Made by a program: the position numbers and the translations under genes. A stretch of DNA of 64,000 nucleotides from Leptolyngbya sp. BC1307 (GTDB taxonomy: Bacteria > Cyanobacteriota > Cyanobacteriia > Phormidesmidales > Phormidesmidaceae), in assembly GCF_002286735.1 (NCBI RefSeq), contig NZ_NRTA01000002.1, positions 124,001 to 188,000 of the forward strand, given 5' to 3'. The stretch's first letter is position 1. Each line of letters opens with the position of its first letter. Of this stretch, positions 46,453-54,428 are shown in pieces. The notes under the pieces were generated by a model that worked only from the letters and a program-made list of their open reading frames with translations, was not told where the DNA came from and ran no database searches.

Positions 46453-48750
46453 ATGAGCAAAGCCGCTGCTAGCCCCAAATCCAGCAAACAATCCAAAGAC
46501 GCCATCGTCGACTCTGACACTCAGCAGACCAGCACATCAACCGACGGTAAAGCTAACGGTAAAGCCAGCGACAAACCCGATGCAAAATCAGGCGCTAAAC
46601 CATCCGCCAAAGCTAAACCATCTGCCAAACCAGAGAAAGCACCTCGACCCGACGACATCCAGCTCAGCGACAGTCAATGGTACCTCAGCCGCGAACTAAG
46701 CTGGCTAGAGTTCAACCGGCGCGTCCTGCACGAAGCCCTTGACTCGCGCACACCGCTGATAGAGCGGCTCAAGTTTTTAGCCATCTTCTGCTCCAATCTC
46801 GATGAGTACTTCATGGTGCGAGTCGCCGCTACCAAGCAGCAAATCGACGCGAATGTCAGCAAACGCACCCCAGATGGCCGCACCCCTACTGAACGTCTCA
46901 AAGACATCAGCCAGCGGCTGCGGCCCATGACCATTCAGATGCACCACTTTTTCCAAACTGAGCTGCGGCCTAAGATGCTTGCAGAGGGCATTTACCTGCT
47001 TGACTATGCCGATCTCAATCCCGATCAAAGCGCCTACTTAGATCAGTATTTTATTGAGCAAGTTTTTCCAGTACTAACGCCGCTAGCCGTCGATTCCGGG
47101 CACCCCTTTCCCTACATTTCCAATCTCAGTCTCAACCTGGCTGTTGAGATTCATGATCAAGAGTCCGCCGAGCCTCACTTTGCGCGGGTGAAAGTCCCTA
47201 AGGTCTTGCCGAGATTTGTTCAACTGCCCGATAGCCTGCAACCGCAGTCAGACCAGCCCTGTCACTGGGCGAGTGTGCCGATGGAGCAAGTGATTGCCAA
47301 CAATATAGCGGCCTTATTTCCCGGGATGAGCGTCAAAGACTGCTATGCCTTTCGCATCACTCGCAACGCCGATCTATCCGTAGAAGAAGATGAGGCCGAC
47401 GATCTCATGCTGGCCATTGAGCAGGAGTTGCGCAAGCGTCGCTTAGGCGGCTCTGTCGTCCGGATGGAGCTTGAGATCGGGATGAGCCCGGCCATGTGCA
47501 CTACGCTAATGAATGAGCTGAAGCTACAGGAAGAAGACCTTTACGAAATCGAAGGACCGCTTGGCCTGACCGATCTGATGAGCCTGATGTCTCTGCCTTT
47601 GGCAGAACTGAAAGACCCTGATTGGACACCGGTCACACCATCTTCCTGGAAAGCGACCCAGCACGCCGAGGGAGAATCTGTCTTTTCGATGATTCGGCGG
47701 TGCGATCGCTTAGTTCACCATCCCTACCACGCCTTCTCGGGCACCATCCAAACCTTTATCACCCAGGCCGTTAGCGACCCCGCCGTGCTGGCCATCAAAA
47801 TGACACTATATCGCACCTCCGGCGATTCTCCTATTGTCAACGCGCTGATCAAAGCTGCTGAAAATGGCAAGCAGGTAGTGGCCCTGGTCGAGATCAAAGC
47901 TCGCTTTGACGAAGAAAATAACATCAACTGGGCCCGCACGTTAGAACGCTCAGGCGTGCATGTGGTGTATGGCGTTATGGGCCTCAAAACTCATACCAAA
48001 GTAGCCCTGGTCGTTCGCCGAGAAAAAGACATGATCCGCCGGTATGTGCATATTGGCACCGGCAATTACAATCCCAAAACCGCCCGGATTTACACCGATC
48101 TGGGTCTGCTGAGCTGCCGTCCGGATCTAGGCACAGATCTAACTGACCTATTTAACTACCTGACCGGCTACTCCCGGCAGCACGCTTATAAAAAGCTGCT
48201 GATTGCCCCCGTTAGCCTGCGCGACCAGATGATTCAGTTCATTCATAAAGAAGTTGAGCAGGCCCAAAGTGGCAAAAAAGGCCACATTATTGTCAAAATG
48301 AACGCCTTAGTTGACCCCACCATTATCATAGAACTCTACCGGGCCTCTCAAGCGGGGGTCGAAATCGACCTGATTGTTCGCGGCATCTGCTGCCTGCGGC
48401 CTGGCATTCCCGGGGTGAGTGAAAATATTCGAGTAATCAGCATCATTGGCCGATTTTTAGAGCACTCTCGCATTTTCTACTTTTACAACGAGGGCAACCA
48501 GCGCTATTACATCGGCTCTGCCGATTGGATGCCTCGCAACTTGGACCGCCGGGTAGAGGCAGTCGTGCCCATCGAAGCAGAAAAGCTGCAAGCAGAGCTT
48601 TCTGAGCTACTGCAAATCTGCCTGAATGACAACCGGCAGGCATGGGAGATGCAGTCAGACGGCACTTATACACAGCGCCACCCTGAGGAAGACGAATCAG
48701 TGCGGAGCACGCACAACATTTTGATGACAGAAGCACTCGGCCACGGCTAG
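46453..48750 (+). CDS. ppk1: Polyphosphate kinase 1
   Basis: Reversibly polymerises the ATP gamma-phosphate into polyphosphate. The core starts at about residue 73 with WYLSRELSWLEFNRRVLHEA and SNLDEYFMVRVA. The phosphorylated His lies in GLKTHTKVALVVRREKDMI and a second conserved His in FLEHSRIFYFYN. Conserved YIGSADWMPRNLDRRVE closes the active site. The first 70 residues are a Lys/Ala/Ser/Asp-rich, probably disordered extension made partly of short repeats (GKANGKASDKPDAKSGAKPS), not part of the catalytic fold. The 765-residue total is slightly long because of it. Confidence 0.95.
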   Translation: MSKAAASPKSSKQSKDAIVDSDTQQTSTSTDGKANGKASDKPDAKSGAKPSAKAKPSAKPEKAPRPDDIQLSDSQWYLSRELSWLEFNRRVLHEALDSRTPLIERLKFLAIFCSNLDEYFMVRVAATKQQIDANVSKRTPDGRTPTERLKDISQRLRPMTIQMHHFFQTELRPKMLAEGIYLLDYADLNPDQSAYLDQYFIEQVFPVLTPLAVDSGHPFPYISNLSLNLAVEIHDQESAEPHFARVKVPKVLPRFVQLPDSLQPQSDQPCHWASVPMEQVIANNIAALFPGMSVKDCYAFRITRNADLSVEEDEADDLMLAIEQELRKRRLGGSVVRMELEIGMSPAMCTTLMNELKLQEEDLYEIEGPLGLTDLMSLMSLPLAELKDPDWTPVTPSSWKATQHAEGESVFSMIRRCDRLVHHPYHAFSGTIQTFITQAVSDPAVLAIKMTLYRTSGDSPIVNALIKAAENGKQVVALVEIKARFDEENNINWARTLERSGVHVVYGVMGLKTHTKVALVVRREKDMIRRYVHIGTGNYNPKTARIYTDLGLLSCRPDLGTDLTDLFNYLTGYSRQHAYKKLLIAPVSLRDQMIQFIHKEVEQAQSGKKGHIIVKMNALVDPTIIIELYRASQAGVEIDLIVRGICCLRPGIPGVSENIRVISIIGRFLEHSRIFYFYNEGNQRYYIGSADWMPRNLDRRVEAVVPIEAEKLQAELSELLQICLNDNRQAWEMQSDGTYTQRHPEEDESVRSTHNILMTEALGHG

Positions 48751-48767
48751 AAGTCATCGCAGCTGCG

Positions 48768-48983
48768 CTATTCGAACTTTTCGAGCTGCTCTAGCTTCAG
48801 CCACATATTCGGGGTAGGCACCCGGCCAAACTTCACCAAACCGTAATCGTCACGAGTGTCTAAGATCTCGCCTTTAGTCTCAAACAAATACTTAGAAAGG
48901 CGAGAATCACTGGCCTTAGCTTCCAGACTATTTTCAAACTTGTCTCGCACCAGACGAACGAAATCCCCTTTTTTTACGGGCAT
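48768..48983 (-). CDS. ndhO: NAD(P)H-quinone oxidoreductase subunit O
   Basis: A 71-residue peripheral subunit of the photosynthetic NDH-1 complex, which takes part in cyclic electron flow and respiration around photosystem I. MPVKKGDFVRLVRDKFENSL then EAKASDSRLSKYLFETKGEI and YGLVKFGRVPTPNMWLKLEQ match NdhO. The beta-barrel pattern and size are standard. It converges on ppk1 (17 bp between stops). Its position away from other ndh genes is normal for the small subunits. Confidence 0.93.
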   Translation of the reverse strand: MPVKKGDFVRLVRDKFENSLEAKASDSRLSKYLFETKGEILDTRDDYGLVKFGRVPTPNMWLKLEQLEKFE

Positions 48984-49117
48984 AGCTTTCTCGCGTAATC
49001 AGTTATCAACATATAATCGGCCTTATTGTACCGCTCTGGCAATCTTCCATAAGGATCGCATCAGTATCTGTTTGAAGGAGTTCCGCCCCCACCATTTACC
49101 GCCCCACCATTCGCCGT

Positions 49118-50014
49118 CTACCGCTGGCACTGCGGGCAGTAGTGAGCCGATCGCCCCGCTAGCTTGAGTCGGGCAATCTTACTGCCACACACCCGGCAAG
49201 GCTCACCCTCGCGGTCGTACACCCAGGCCACGCCGCCATAGTTGCCATTGGTACCGTGAACATCGCGAAAGTCGCTAAAGGTGGTGCCGCCTGACTCGAT
49301 GCTGGTCGTTAACACCTGTAAAATCGCATCGCGCAGCCGGGCGATGCGCTGCTTGCCCAGGCGATCGCATACCACCTTAGGACGAATGCCGCTCATAAAC
49401 AGCGCCTCATCAGCATAGATATTGCCAATACCTGCCACCAGTCGCTGATCGAGCAAGGCGTTTTTAATCGGTCGCTGCCTGCCTTTGAGCGCAGCGGTGA
49501 GATAGGCAACCGAAAAATCTTCGGCAAAGGGCTCCGGGCCTAGCCGCTGCAAGCCCGTCATCACACCTTCTAACGGCTCCGATGGCGGCACCCACCACAG
49601 CCGCCCAAAGGTGCGCTGATCAACGTACCTGAGTTCTCGCCCCTGGTCAAAAAAGAGCCGCACCCGGCAATGGGTCTGTACCGCTTCAGCCTGATCGACC
49701 CAGAGCAGCTGGCCCGTCATTCGCAAATGGACGCCTAGCCAGCCTGCCGCCTGCACTTCGCCAGACGGCTGTTCTACTATGTCGTGAGCGATAGCCTCTA
49801 GGGGCAGAGGCCGCTGCAATTCACCCAGCAGATACTTACCGCGCCGATGCCAGCACCGGACTTGCGTACCGACGACGCCCGCCAAAAAATTATCAGCCAG
49901 CTCAGGGTAGGCGATGCTACGCGCTAAGCGTACCTCTCCCCCTCGAACCGGCTGATTGAGCGAGACCCGATTGAGCCCCAAGCGGACGGTTTCTACTTCA
50001 GGTAACTCAGGCAC
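49118..50014 (-). CDS. mutM: Formamidopyrimidine-DNA glycosylase
   Basis: Removes 8-oxoguanine and formamidopyrimidines and nicks the abasic site. The catalytic Pro is residue 2 of the mature protein (MPELPEVETVRLGL). The helix-two-turn-helix region is ALLDQRLVAGIGNIYADEAL, and the C-terminal zinc finger is CRVCGSKIARLKLAGRSAHY then CPQC. All four Cys are present. The 298-residue length is normal. The start codon is GTG (50014), fixed by the need for Pro at position 2. It follows psaE by 12 bp on the same strand, so repair of oxidised DNA and photosystem I may share a transcript. Confidence 0.95.
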   Translation of the reverse strand: MPELPEVETVRLGLNRVSLNQPVRGGEVRLARSIAYPELADNFLAGVVGTQVRCWHRRGKYLLGELQRPLPLEAIAHDIVEQPSGEVQAAGWLGVHLRMTGQLLWVDQAEAVQTHCRVRLFFDQGRELRYVDQRTFGRLWWVPPSEPLEGVMTGLQRLGPEPFAEDFSVAYLTAALKGRQRPIKNALLDQRLVAGIGNIYADEALFMSGIRPKVVCDRLGKQRIARLRDAILQVLTTSIESGGTTFSDFRDVHGTNGNYGGVAWVYDREGEPCRVCGSKIARLKLAGRSAHYCPQCQR

Positions 50015-50026
50015 CGCAGCAGCTAG

Positions 50027-50323
50027 CTAGTTGTTGCCTTCACCCGGAATATCGCCCTCGGGAGGTGCGGTCTTCCGCTCAGCAGTAGGCGTTGCCTTCT
50101 TAGCAGCAGACTTCTTGCTTGCCTTCTTCTTAGGAGCCTCGACTTCGACCAGCTCAAATTCGCCGAAGTTGTTAGTATTGACGCCCGCGTAGTTCACCTT
50201 GTCAAAGCGCACCACAACTGGGTACTTAATCCCACTTTGATCAACTGAAGCAACGTTGCCAACTTCTCGAAACCAGTAAGACTCCGGACGGAGCACTCTA
50301 ACTTTAGAACCACGCTGAACCAT
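50027..50323 (-). CDS. psaE: Photosystem I reaction center subunit IV with extended C-terminus
   Basis: Stromal-side PSI subunit that helps dock ferredoxin. The SH3-like core is [20 protein letters not shown] then [20 protein letters not shown] and [20 protein letters not shown]. The core is about 62 residues, but the protein has 98 because of a tail [20 protein letters not shown] followed by an acidic/Gly end; standard PsaE has about 70-76 residues. The CD loop is also short. ATG 50323 is the family start. It is followed 12 bp later by mutM. Confidence 0.95.
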   Translation of the reverse strand: MVQRGSKVRVLRPESYWFREVGNVASVDQSGIKYPVVVRFDKVNYAGVNTNNFGEFELVEVEAPKKKASKKSAAKKATPTAERKTAPPEGDIPGEGNN

Positions 50324-50492
50324 GAATACTAACCCTCTCAAACTCTAGATAAAATTAGTCCGTGACCCACAGGGCCACTCGTTACAAGGTTACTACTCAG
50401 CTGGGAAGAACTCCCGTTTTTGCGGTTTAAGTTTTATTGCTACGAAAGCATAACTTTTACAAACGCTGAGCCTGACGCTAGCTGATATGGCA

Positions 50493-51410
50493 TTACAAAG
50501 CCCTTATTGGCGCAGCGATAGCAGGCAAGGCAACTGTCGGTAACCCAACTGTAGGCAAAGCCGCTTGAGCACCGGTAGCAGGCGTCGCTGGGCTATCCGG
50601 CTGGTCGCTACTGTCAGCTGAAATTGGCCGAGAGACCTCAACGCCATTTTCTTCTAAGATCACCCGAGGTTCAAAAGCTAGCGTCTCAATGCGCTTAACG
50701 CGGACGCTGCCACCCGCAAGGCGATCGCCCACCCGCACATACCGCTCGGGTTCACTGCCAGAGCGCACAATTGCATAGGGCACATTACCCAGCTGAACCA
50801 CGCCAGAAACTGATATCGTTGGCGCAATCACCGGTTGTGGAATCGGTGGCAGTGCTGCCCGTGGAGAGGGCAGTACCAAAGGTCGATTATTCGGCTGTAC
50901 GCGCACTGGCGGCGGCAGCGGTGCGGACCTGCTCGCGACAGCCCTAGCCGCAGCGCTGCCGCCACCAGCAGACCTACCGGCGGCAGAGCCGCCGCCTGCA
51001 GAGCCGCCGCCTGCGGAGCTAGGGGCATTTCCAGCTGCATTAGCGCCCGCATTGGAAGATGGAAACCCACCATTACCCGCCGCCCCAACGGGAGAAACCA
51101 CAATCGGCACGGGTGCAGGTGGAATTGCCAAACTGGCGAAAGGATCGGTTCGACTGCGCTCCACCTGCTGAGTACGCGCATTCGGGTCGGTGGAGCGAAT
51201 CAGATCGGGAGCCGCTATAGAGGTCACACCCGTCGGCTCTACAGTCGGGTCAGTAAACGCTTCACCCCCCTCGCCCGCAGGCACAGCGGCGACATTACCG
51301 CCACTCTCATCAGTAGCCAGCGGATCAATCACCACGGCATCTTCGCGGTTGAAAAATTGGCAACCTGTGAGTGAGATGGTTGCAAGTGAAACGAGCAGCA
51401 GACGCCGCAT
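50493..51410 (-). CDS. Lipoprotein with PilP/GspC-like C-terminal domain
   Basis: A 305-residue protein with lipobox LTGC (Cys 17). The middle is a long Gly/Ser/Ala/Pro-rich linker (about residues 110-185). Residues 198-262 form a small beta-domain, SVSGVVQLGNVPYAIVRSGS, YVRVGDRLAGGSVRVKRIET and EPRVILEENGVEVSRP, with the same pattern as PilP and GspC HR domains of type IV pilus and type II secretion machines. The motif RTDPFASLAIP upstream is also common in such proteins. The next gene upstream encodes a SigF-type sigma factor, and SigF is known to control pili in Synechocystis, which supports a pilus role. Confidence 0.7.
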   Translation of the reverse strand: MRRLLLVSLATISLTGCQFFNREDAVVIDPLATDESGGNVAAVPAGEGGEAFTDPTVEPTGVTSIAAPDLIRSTDPNARTQQVERSRTDPFASLAIPPAPVPIVVSPVGAAGNGGFPSSNAGANAAGNAPSSAGGGSAGGGSAAGRSAGGGSAAARAVASRSAPLPPPVRVQPNNRPLVLPSPRAALPPIPQPVIAPTISVSGVVQLGNVPYAIVRSGSEPERYVRVGDRLAGGSVRVKRIETLAFEPRVILEENGVEVSRPISADSSDQPDSPATPATGAQAALPTVGLPTVALPAIAAPIRAL

Positions 51411-51467
51411 GCCTGATCCCTCCCGGGAGTAGAGTAGAATAGTTAAACAAAATAGTCAGCGCTAGCC

Positions 51468-52250
51468 CTATACTTCCCCAGCAGGCCGCATAATTACCTG
51501 CAAATGCTTAAGCCCTTTTTTAACCTGTCGGGAGACTGTTACAGAGCTAATCCCCAGGCGCTCTGCCGTTTCTTTTTGCGTGAGATCGTACAAAAACACA
51601 AATTCCACCACTTCACGGGTGCGCTTTTCTAGCTGCGATAGCGCCTGCTGCAGTCGAATCCGGTCTTCTTGAGCGAGCTGAAAGCTGCGATAGTGCGAGT
51701 CGGGCAGCAGATCACCCAAGGAGGATGACCCGCTTTCATTCTCTTGAGCGGGCGCGTCTAAGCTCAGTAGGCTACGATTACTGCTGGCGATTCTGACCTG
51801 CTGCCACTCTTCCAGCGTAATTTCCAGATAGTCAGCGACTTCTTGATCGCTGGGCCGCCGGTTGAGAGTGACCTGTAGCTCACAGATCGCCTTGGCTGAC
51901 TGATTTTGCAGGGTTTGCCAGCGCCGAGGAATACGGACTACGGTGCCTTTATCTCTTAGATAGTGCTGAATTTCGCCCCGGATATAAGGAATCGCAAAAG
52001 AACTAAAGGCATAGCCCTTCTGTAAGTCAAAGCGCTCAATCGCTCTGATTAAGCCAAGGCTACCGACCTGCATCAGATCGTCAAAGGCTTCTCCAGAATT
52101 GTGCAGCCAGCGGTGCGCTTCACGGCGAACAAGGCCGATGTTCATCTGTACTAGACGGTTGCGGAGCTGCGGTGAACGATTTTTCTGATAGGTCGTTAAA
52201 ATTTCTAACGACTGACTTTTGATGACCTGGTTGGTAGACGAGGAACGCAT
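51468..52250 (-). CDS. sigF: Group 3 RNA polymerase sigma factor, SigF type
   Basis: A 260-residue alternative sigma factor. Region 2 is NIGLVRREAHRWLHNSGEAF, DDLMQVGSLGLIRAIERFDL and YAFSSFAIPYIRGEIQHYLR. Region 3 includes LNRRPSDQEVADYLEITLEE. Region 4 has the helix-turn-helix LYDLTQKETAERLGISSVTV. Length and sequence match the SigB/SigF/SigG group; in cyanobacteria SigF governs type IV pili, motility and surface properties. The PilP-like lipoprotein gene lies 57 bp downstream on the same strand. No anti-sigma factor gene is adjacent. Confidence 0.87.
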   Translation of the reverse strand: MRSSSTNQVIKSQSLEILTTYQKNRSPQLRNRLVQMNIGLVRREAHRWLHNSGEAFDDLMQVGSLGLIRAIERFDLQKGYAFSSFAIPYIRGEIQHYLRDKGTVVRIPRRWQTLQNQSAKAICELQVTLNRRPSDQEVADYLEITLEEWQQVRIASSNRSLLSLDAPAQENESGSSSLGDLLPDSHYRSFQLAQEDRIRLQQALSQLEKRTREVVEFVFLYDLTQKETAERLGISSVTVSRQVKKGLKHLQVIMRPAGEV

Positions 52251-52740
52251 ATTTTTAGAAGGGCCTGATAAGTGTCAATTGCGGCCTCTTAGCAGATGAG
52301 AGAAGGCACACCCAAGGCGGATGAGACTCCCAACAGAACCCTATGAAGGCCAATCAACTGCTTGGGATGCCCACCGACACGTTCAGCCTAATTAAGGTTT
52401 CTCTCTCCAACAATTGGGTTTCTACTGAACTCACCTGCCTGGCCGGAGCTAGAGGCTAGATTGAGGCTAAATTGAGGAAATGGGCTGACCCCAAAACAAA
52501 AAAGAGGACACCATGAAGGTGTCCTCTTTCGCTGATATAGAAAGCGTACGGATGCAGGCGTACGCTGGCGTAACACTTGACCCGCCATACACAGCGGTTC
52601 TAGCGATTACTGATGGGGTGAGCAAAGTGGCCAAGTGCCATAGGTCAACAGCATTTTGCCTGTTGATACGCCTGGTCAGCGGCTCAATAGGCTACTTTGC
52701 TGAATTTATCTAAGGCCATGTCTTGGCCGTGTATTGGCGC
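52251..52740. other. 490-bp intergenic region between sigF and psbO
   Basis: Same-strand gap that holds the psbO terminator (52491-52529) and, closer to sigF, its probable promoter. The 66-codon frames on both strands contain the hairpin itself and have no recognisable content; rejected as genes. Confidence 0.45.
52491..52529 (-). terminator. Rho-independent terminator of psbO
   Basis: On the minus strand a perfect 12-bp stem (arms 52518-52529 and 52501-52512, 5-base loop) is followed by a T-rich tract (TTTTGTTTTGG). It lies about 210 bp downstream of the psbO stop with no gene in between. Confidence 0.85.
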
Positions 52741-53577
52741 TTAGGCACCGTAACCCGTTTCAATGCGACCGTAGAAGACGCCTTGGAGACGAACATCATC
52801 TGCCGCTGCAGTTCCCATGTCTGTGTCGGAGGGCTGCTCGGAGATGAAGGTGCCACCAATTTCACCAGTGCTGCTGTCTACTTTAGAGACCTGCAGAGAA
52901 ATGAAGCCTTCACCGACATCAAATGCCTTGACGTTCTCTCGGCTCAGATCTACGGCATCGGCTCGGGCAGGCAGTGCTACCGCGTTGTCATAGCCGGTTG
53001 TCAGTCCACGGGCTTTGGGATCTAGGAAGTTAGAAGTCCGGTAGGAAGGCACCCGGAAGCCGCCTTCAAAATCTGTAGAGGTAGTGACTGCGTTAAGACC
53101 AGGCTGTGAGAGAGCTTTGAGGCCTTTAATCGTGAAGAGGAAAGGAATTTGATCGCCACCGGGCAACTGTACGGTAATCGGCTGGAAGTCCATGCCGAGC
53201 TTTTCATCAAACAGTAGGCTACCGTCTTCTTGAAGTTTGATGTCGCCACTGACCTGCTCTAGAGAGGTCGTGTAGCGAGTGAGGGATTTACCTGAAATAA
53301 ATTCAGCTTCTTTGCGCTTGTTAGCAGACTCTTGCTTGACGAAGAAGCTAGTGGGCTCCAGGCACAAATCAACCAGCTTATAGGATGTGCCTGATTCGAT
53401 GGGAATCTGACCGCGACGGGTTTCGTCTACTTGGGGGCAGCTGTTGGCTAAACCAGTATTGCGAATTTGGTCATAGGTGAGTGGAATGTCGCTAGTAGCG
53501 CTAGGGGCTTCGCTACAGGCAGTGAGTACACCTAAGCAAAGAGCAAAAAACGCAGCGAGCAGGGCGCGATACCTCAT
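52741..53577 (-). CDS. psbO: Photosystem II manganese-stabilizing protein PsbO, probable lipoprotein form
   Basis: Extrinsic lumenal subunit that stabilises the Mn4CaO5 cluster. Family motifs are LTYDQIRNTGLANSCPQVDE, FFVKQESANKRKEAEFI, VPSYRTSNFLDPKARGLTTG and FISEQPSDTDMGTA. Two Cys (SCPQ and DLCLE) form the conserved disulfide. The signal peptide ends LGVLTACSEAPS, a lipobox with Cys 21, instead of the AxA site seen in several model species, so it may be lipid-anchored to the membrane. ATG 53577 (MRYRALLAAFF) is the preferred start; ATG 53589 is also in frame. A strong terminator lies about 210 bp downstream. Confidence 0.95.
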   Translation of the reverse strand: MRYRALLAAFFALCLGVLTACSEAPSATSDIPLTYDQIRNTGLANSCPQVDETRRGQIPIESGTSYKLVDLCLEPTSFFVKQESANKRKEAEFISGKSLTRYTTSLEQVSGDIKLQEDGSLLFDEKLGMDFQPITVQLPGGDQIPFLFTIKGLKALSQPGLNAVTTSTDFEGGFRVPSYRTSNFLDPKARGLTTGYDNAVALPARADAVDLSRENVKAFDVGEGFISLQVSKVDSSTGEIGGTFISEQPSDTDMGTAAADDVRLQGVFYGRIETGYGA

Positions 53578-53765
53578 GGGCAACCTCATGACTGTTGAAT
53601 GTTAAAGATTAAGGGATTTAGTAGATTATTTTACACCGCGACCGCCCGGTTTTGGGCGAGGCTTGCACCATCGCCGAGCGATCGCGTAGGCTCTGACAGG
53701 TTACCGCACGCAAGCAGACCTGTCAGCTCTGTCCTTAAACCCGCCCATTACCCGAGTCGAAAACG

Positions 53766-54122
53766 GTGAGCAATTCTGTCTCTTCTCCTCACAATCTGCC
53801 TGCCGACCTTTCGGAGCTTACCCAGGCAGTTAATACAGCGGCCCAAAACCGCGAAGGCAACTGTCTGGCATTGCTAGAGTTGTTAAGGCTGCTCAATACG
53901 CTCCACTCTGATATTCGAGATACGCTGTTTCGAGATGCGCTGCCTGACAACCGTCAGCGGCTGTACCGACTGCTGCGAGATATTGAACAGCAAGGCGGCT
54001 GGCCCTATATCAAAAGGATGCAGCTAACCGCGCTACTGGAGCATCTGGCAGAGTTCGCTGAGGATAGCGAGGTTGACGCTGGTCGCGTTCAATCTGTCCC
54101 TGAGTCATACCCTGATTCATAG
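53766..54122 (+). CDS. Hypothetical helical protein (118 aa)
   Basis: A soluble, mostly helical protein: LSELTQAVNTAAQNREGNCL, ALLELLRLLNTLHSDIRDTL, and RLYRLLRDIEQQGGWPYIKR. The start is GTG at 53766. No known domain is recognised, though the Trp-Pro and Lys/Arg segment in the third helix may be a conserved site. It is divergent from psbO, so the 188-bp gap between them holds both promoters. The function is unknown. Confidence 0.6.
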   Translation: MSNSVSSPHNLPADLSELTQAVNTAAQNREGNCLALLELLRLLNTLHSDIRDTLFRDALPDNRQRLYRLLRDIEQQGGWPYIKRMQLTALLEHLAEFAEDSEVDAGRVQSVPESYPDS

Positions 54123-54428
54123 TTGTAACCGGGGAGTCATAGTGTGATCGAGCTGCGGGCATGAGAGAGGCTGCCTGGGCGATCGCCTGTTATTTTGGCT
54201 ATGTTTGGGGTTCCTAACGGCCATATCAGAGTTTTTTCTTTTTTAAAGGGTTCGCCAATTTTTGCGGGTAGTGGTGTTTTCAGGCTGTAAGTGGTTAATA
54301 CTTTTACAGGTCGTTGGTAGTGGGCCTTGGGTCACCAGTGAGCTTTTATATTTTCAGAGCAATTCAGAGCAATATTGAAGCGGCCAATTATCCTCAAGCG
54401 AGCTAGCGATTTAGCTAAACAAGCAACT
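54123..54428. other. 306-bp intergenic region
   Basis: Contains one near-HIP1 site and a pyrimidine-rich stretch (TTTTTTCTTTTTT region near 54230). I see no gene, repeat or terminator. The in-frame TTG at 54375 could extend the following gene into it. Confidence 0.35.

Noticed and set aside
50342-50492. HLR1-type (RpaB) site upstream of psaE
   Set aside because: GTTACAAGGTTACTAC has an 8-bp period, while HLR1 needs TTACA repeats spaced by 10 bp.
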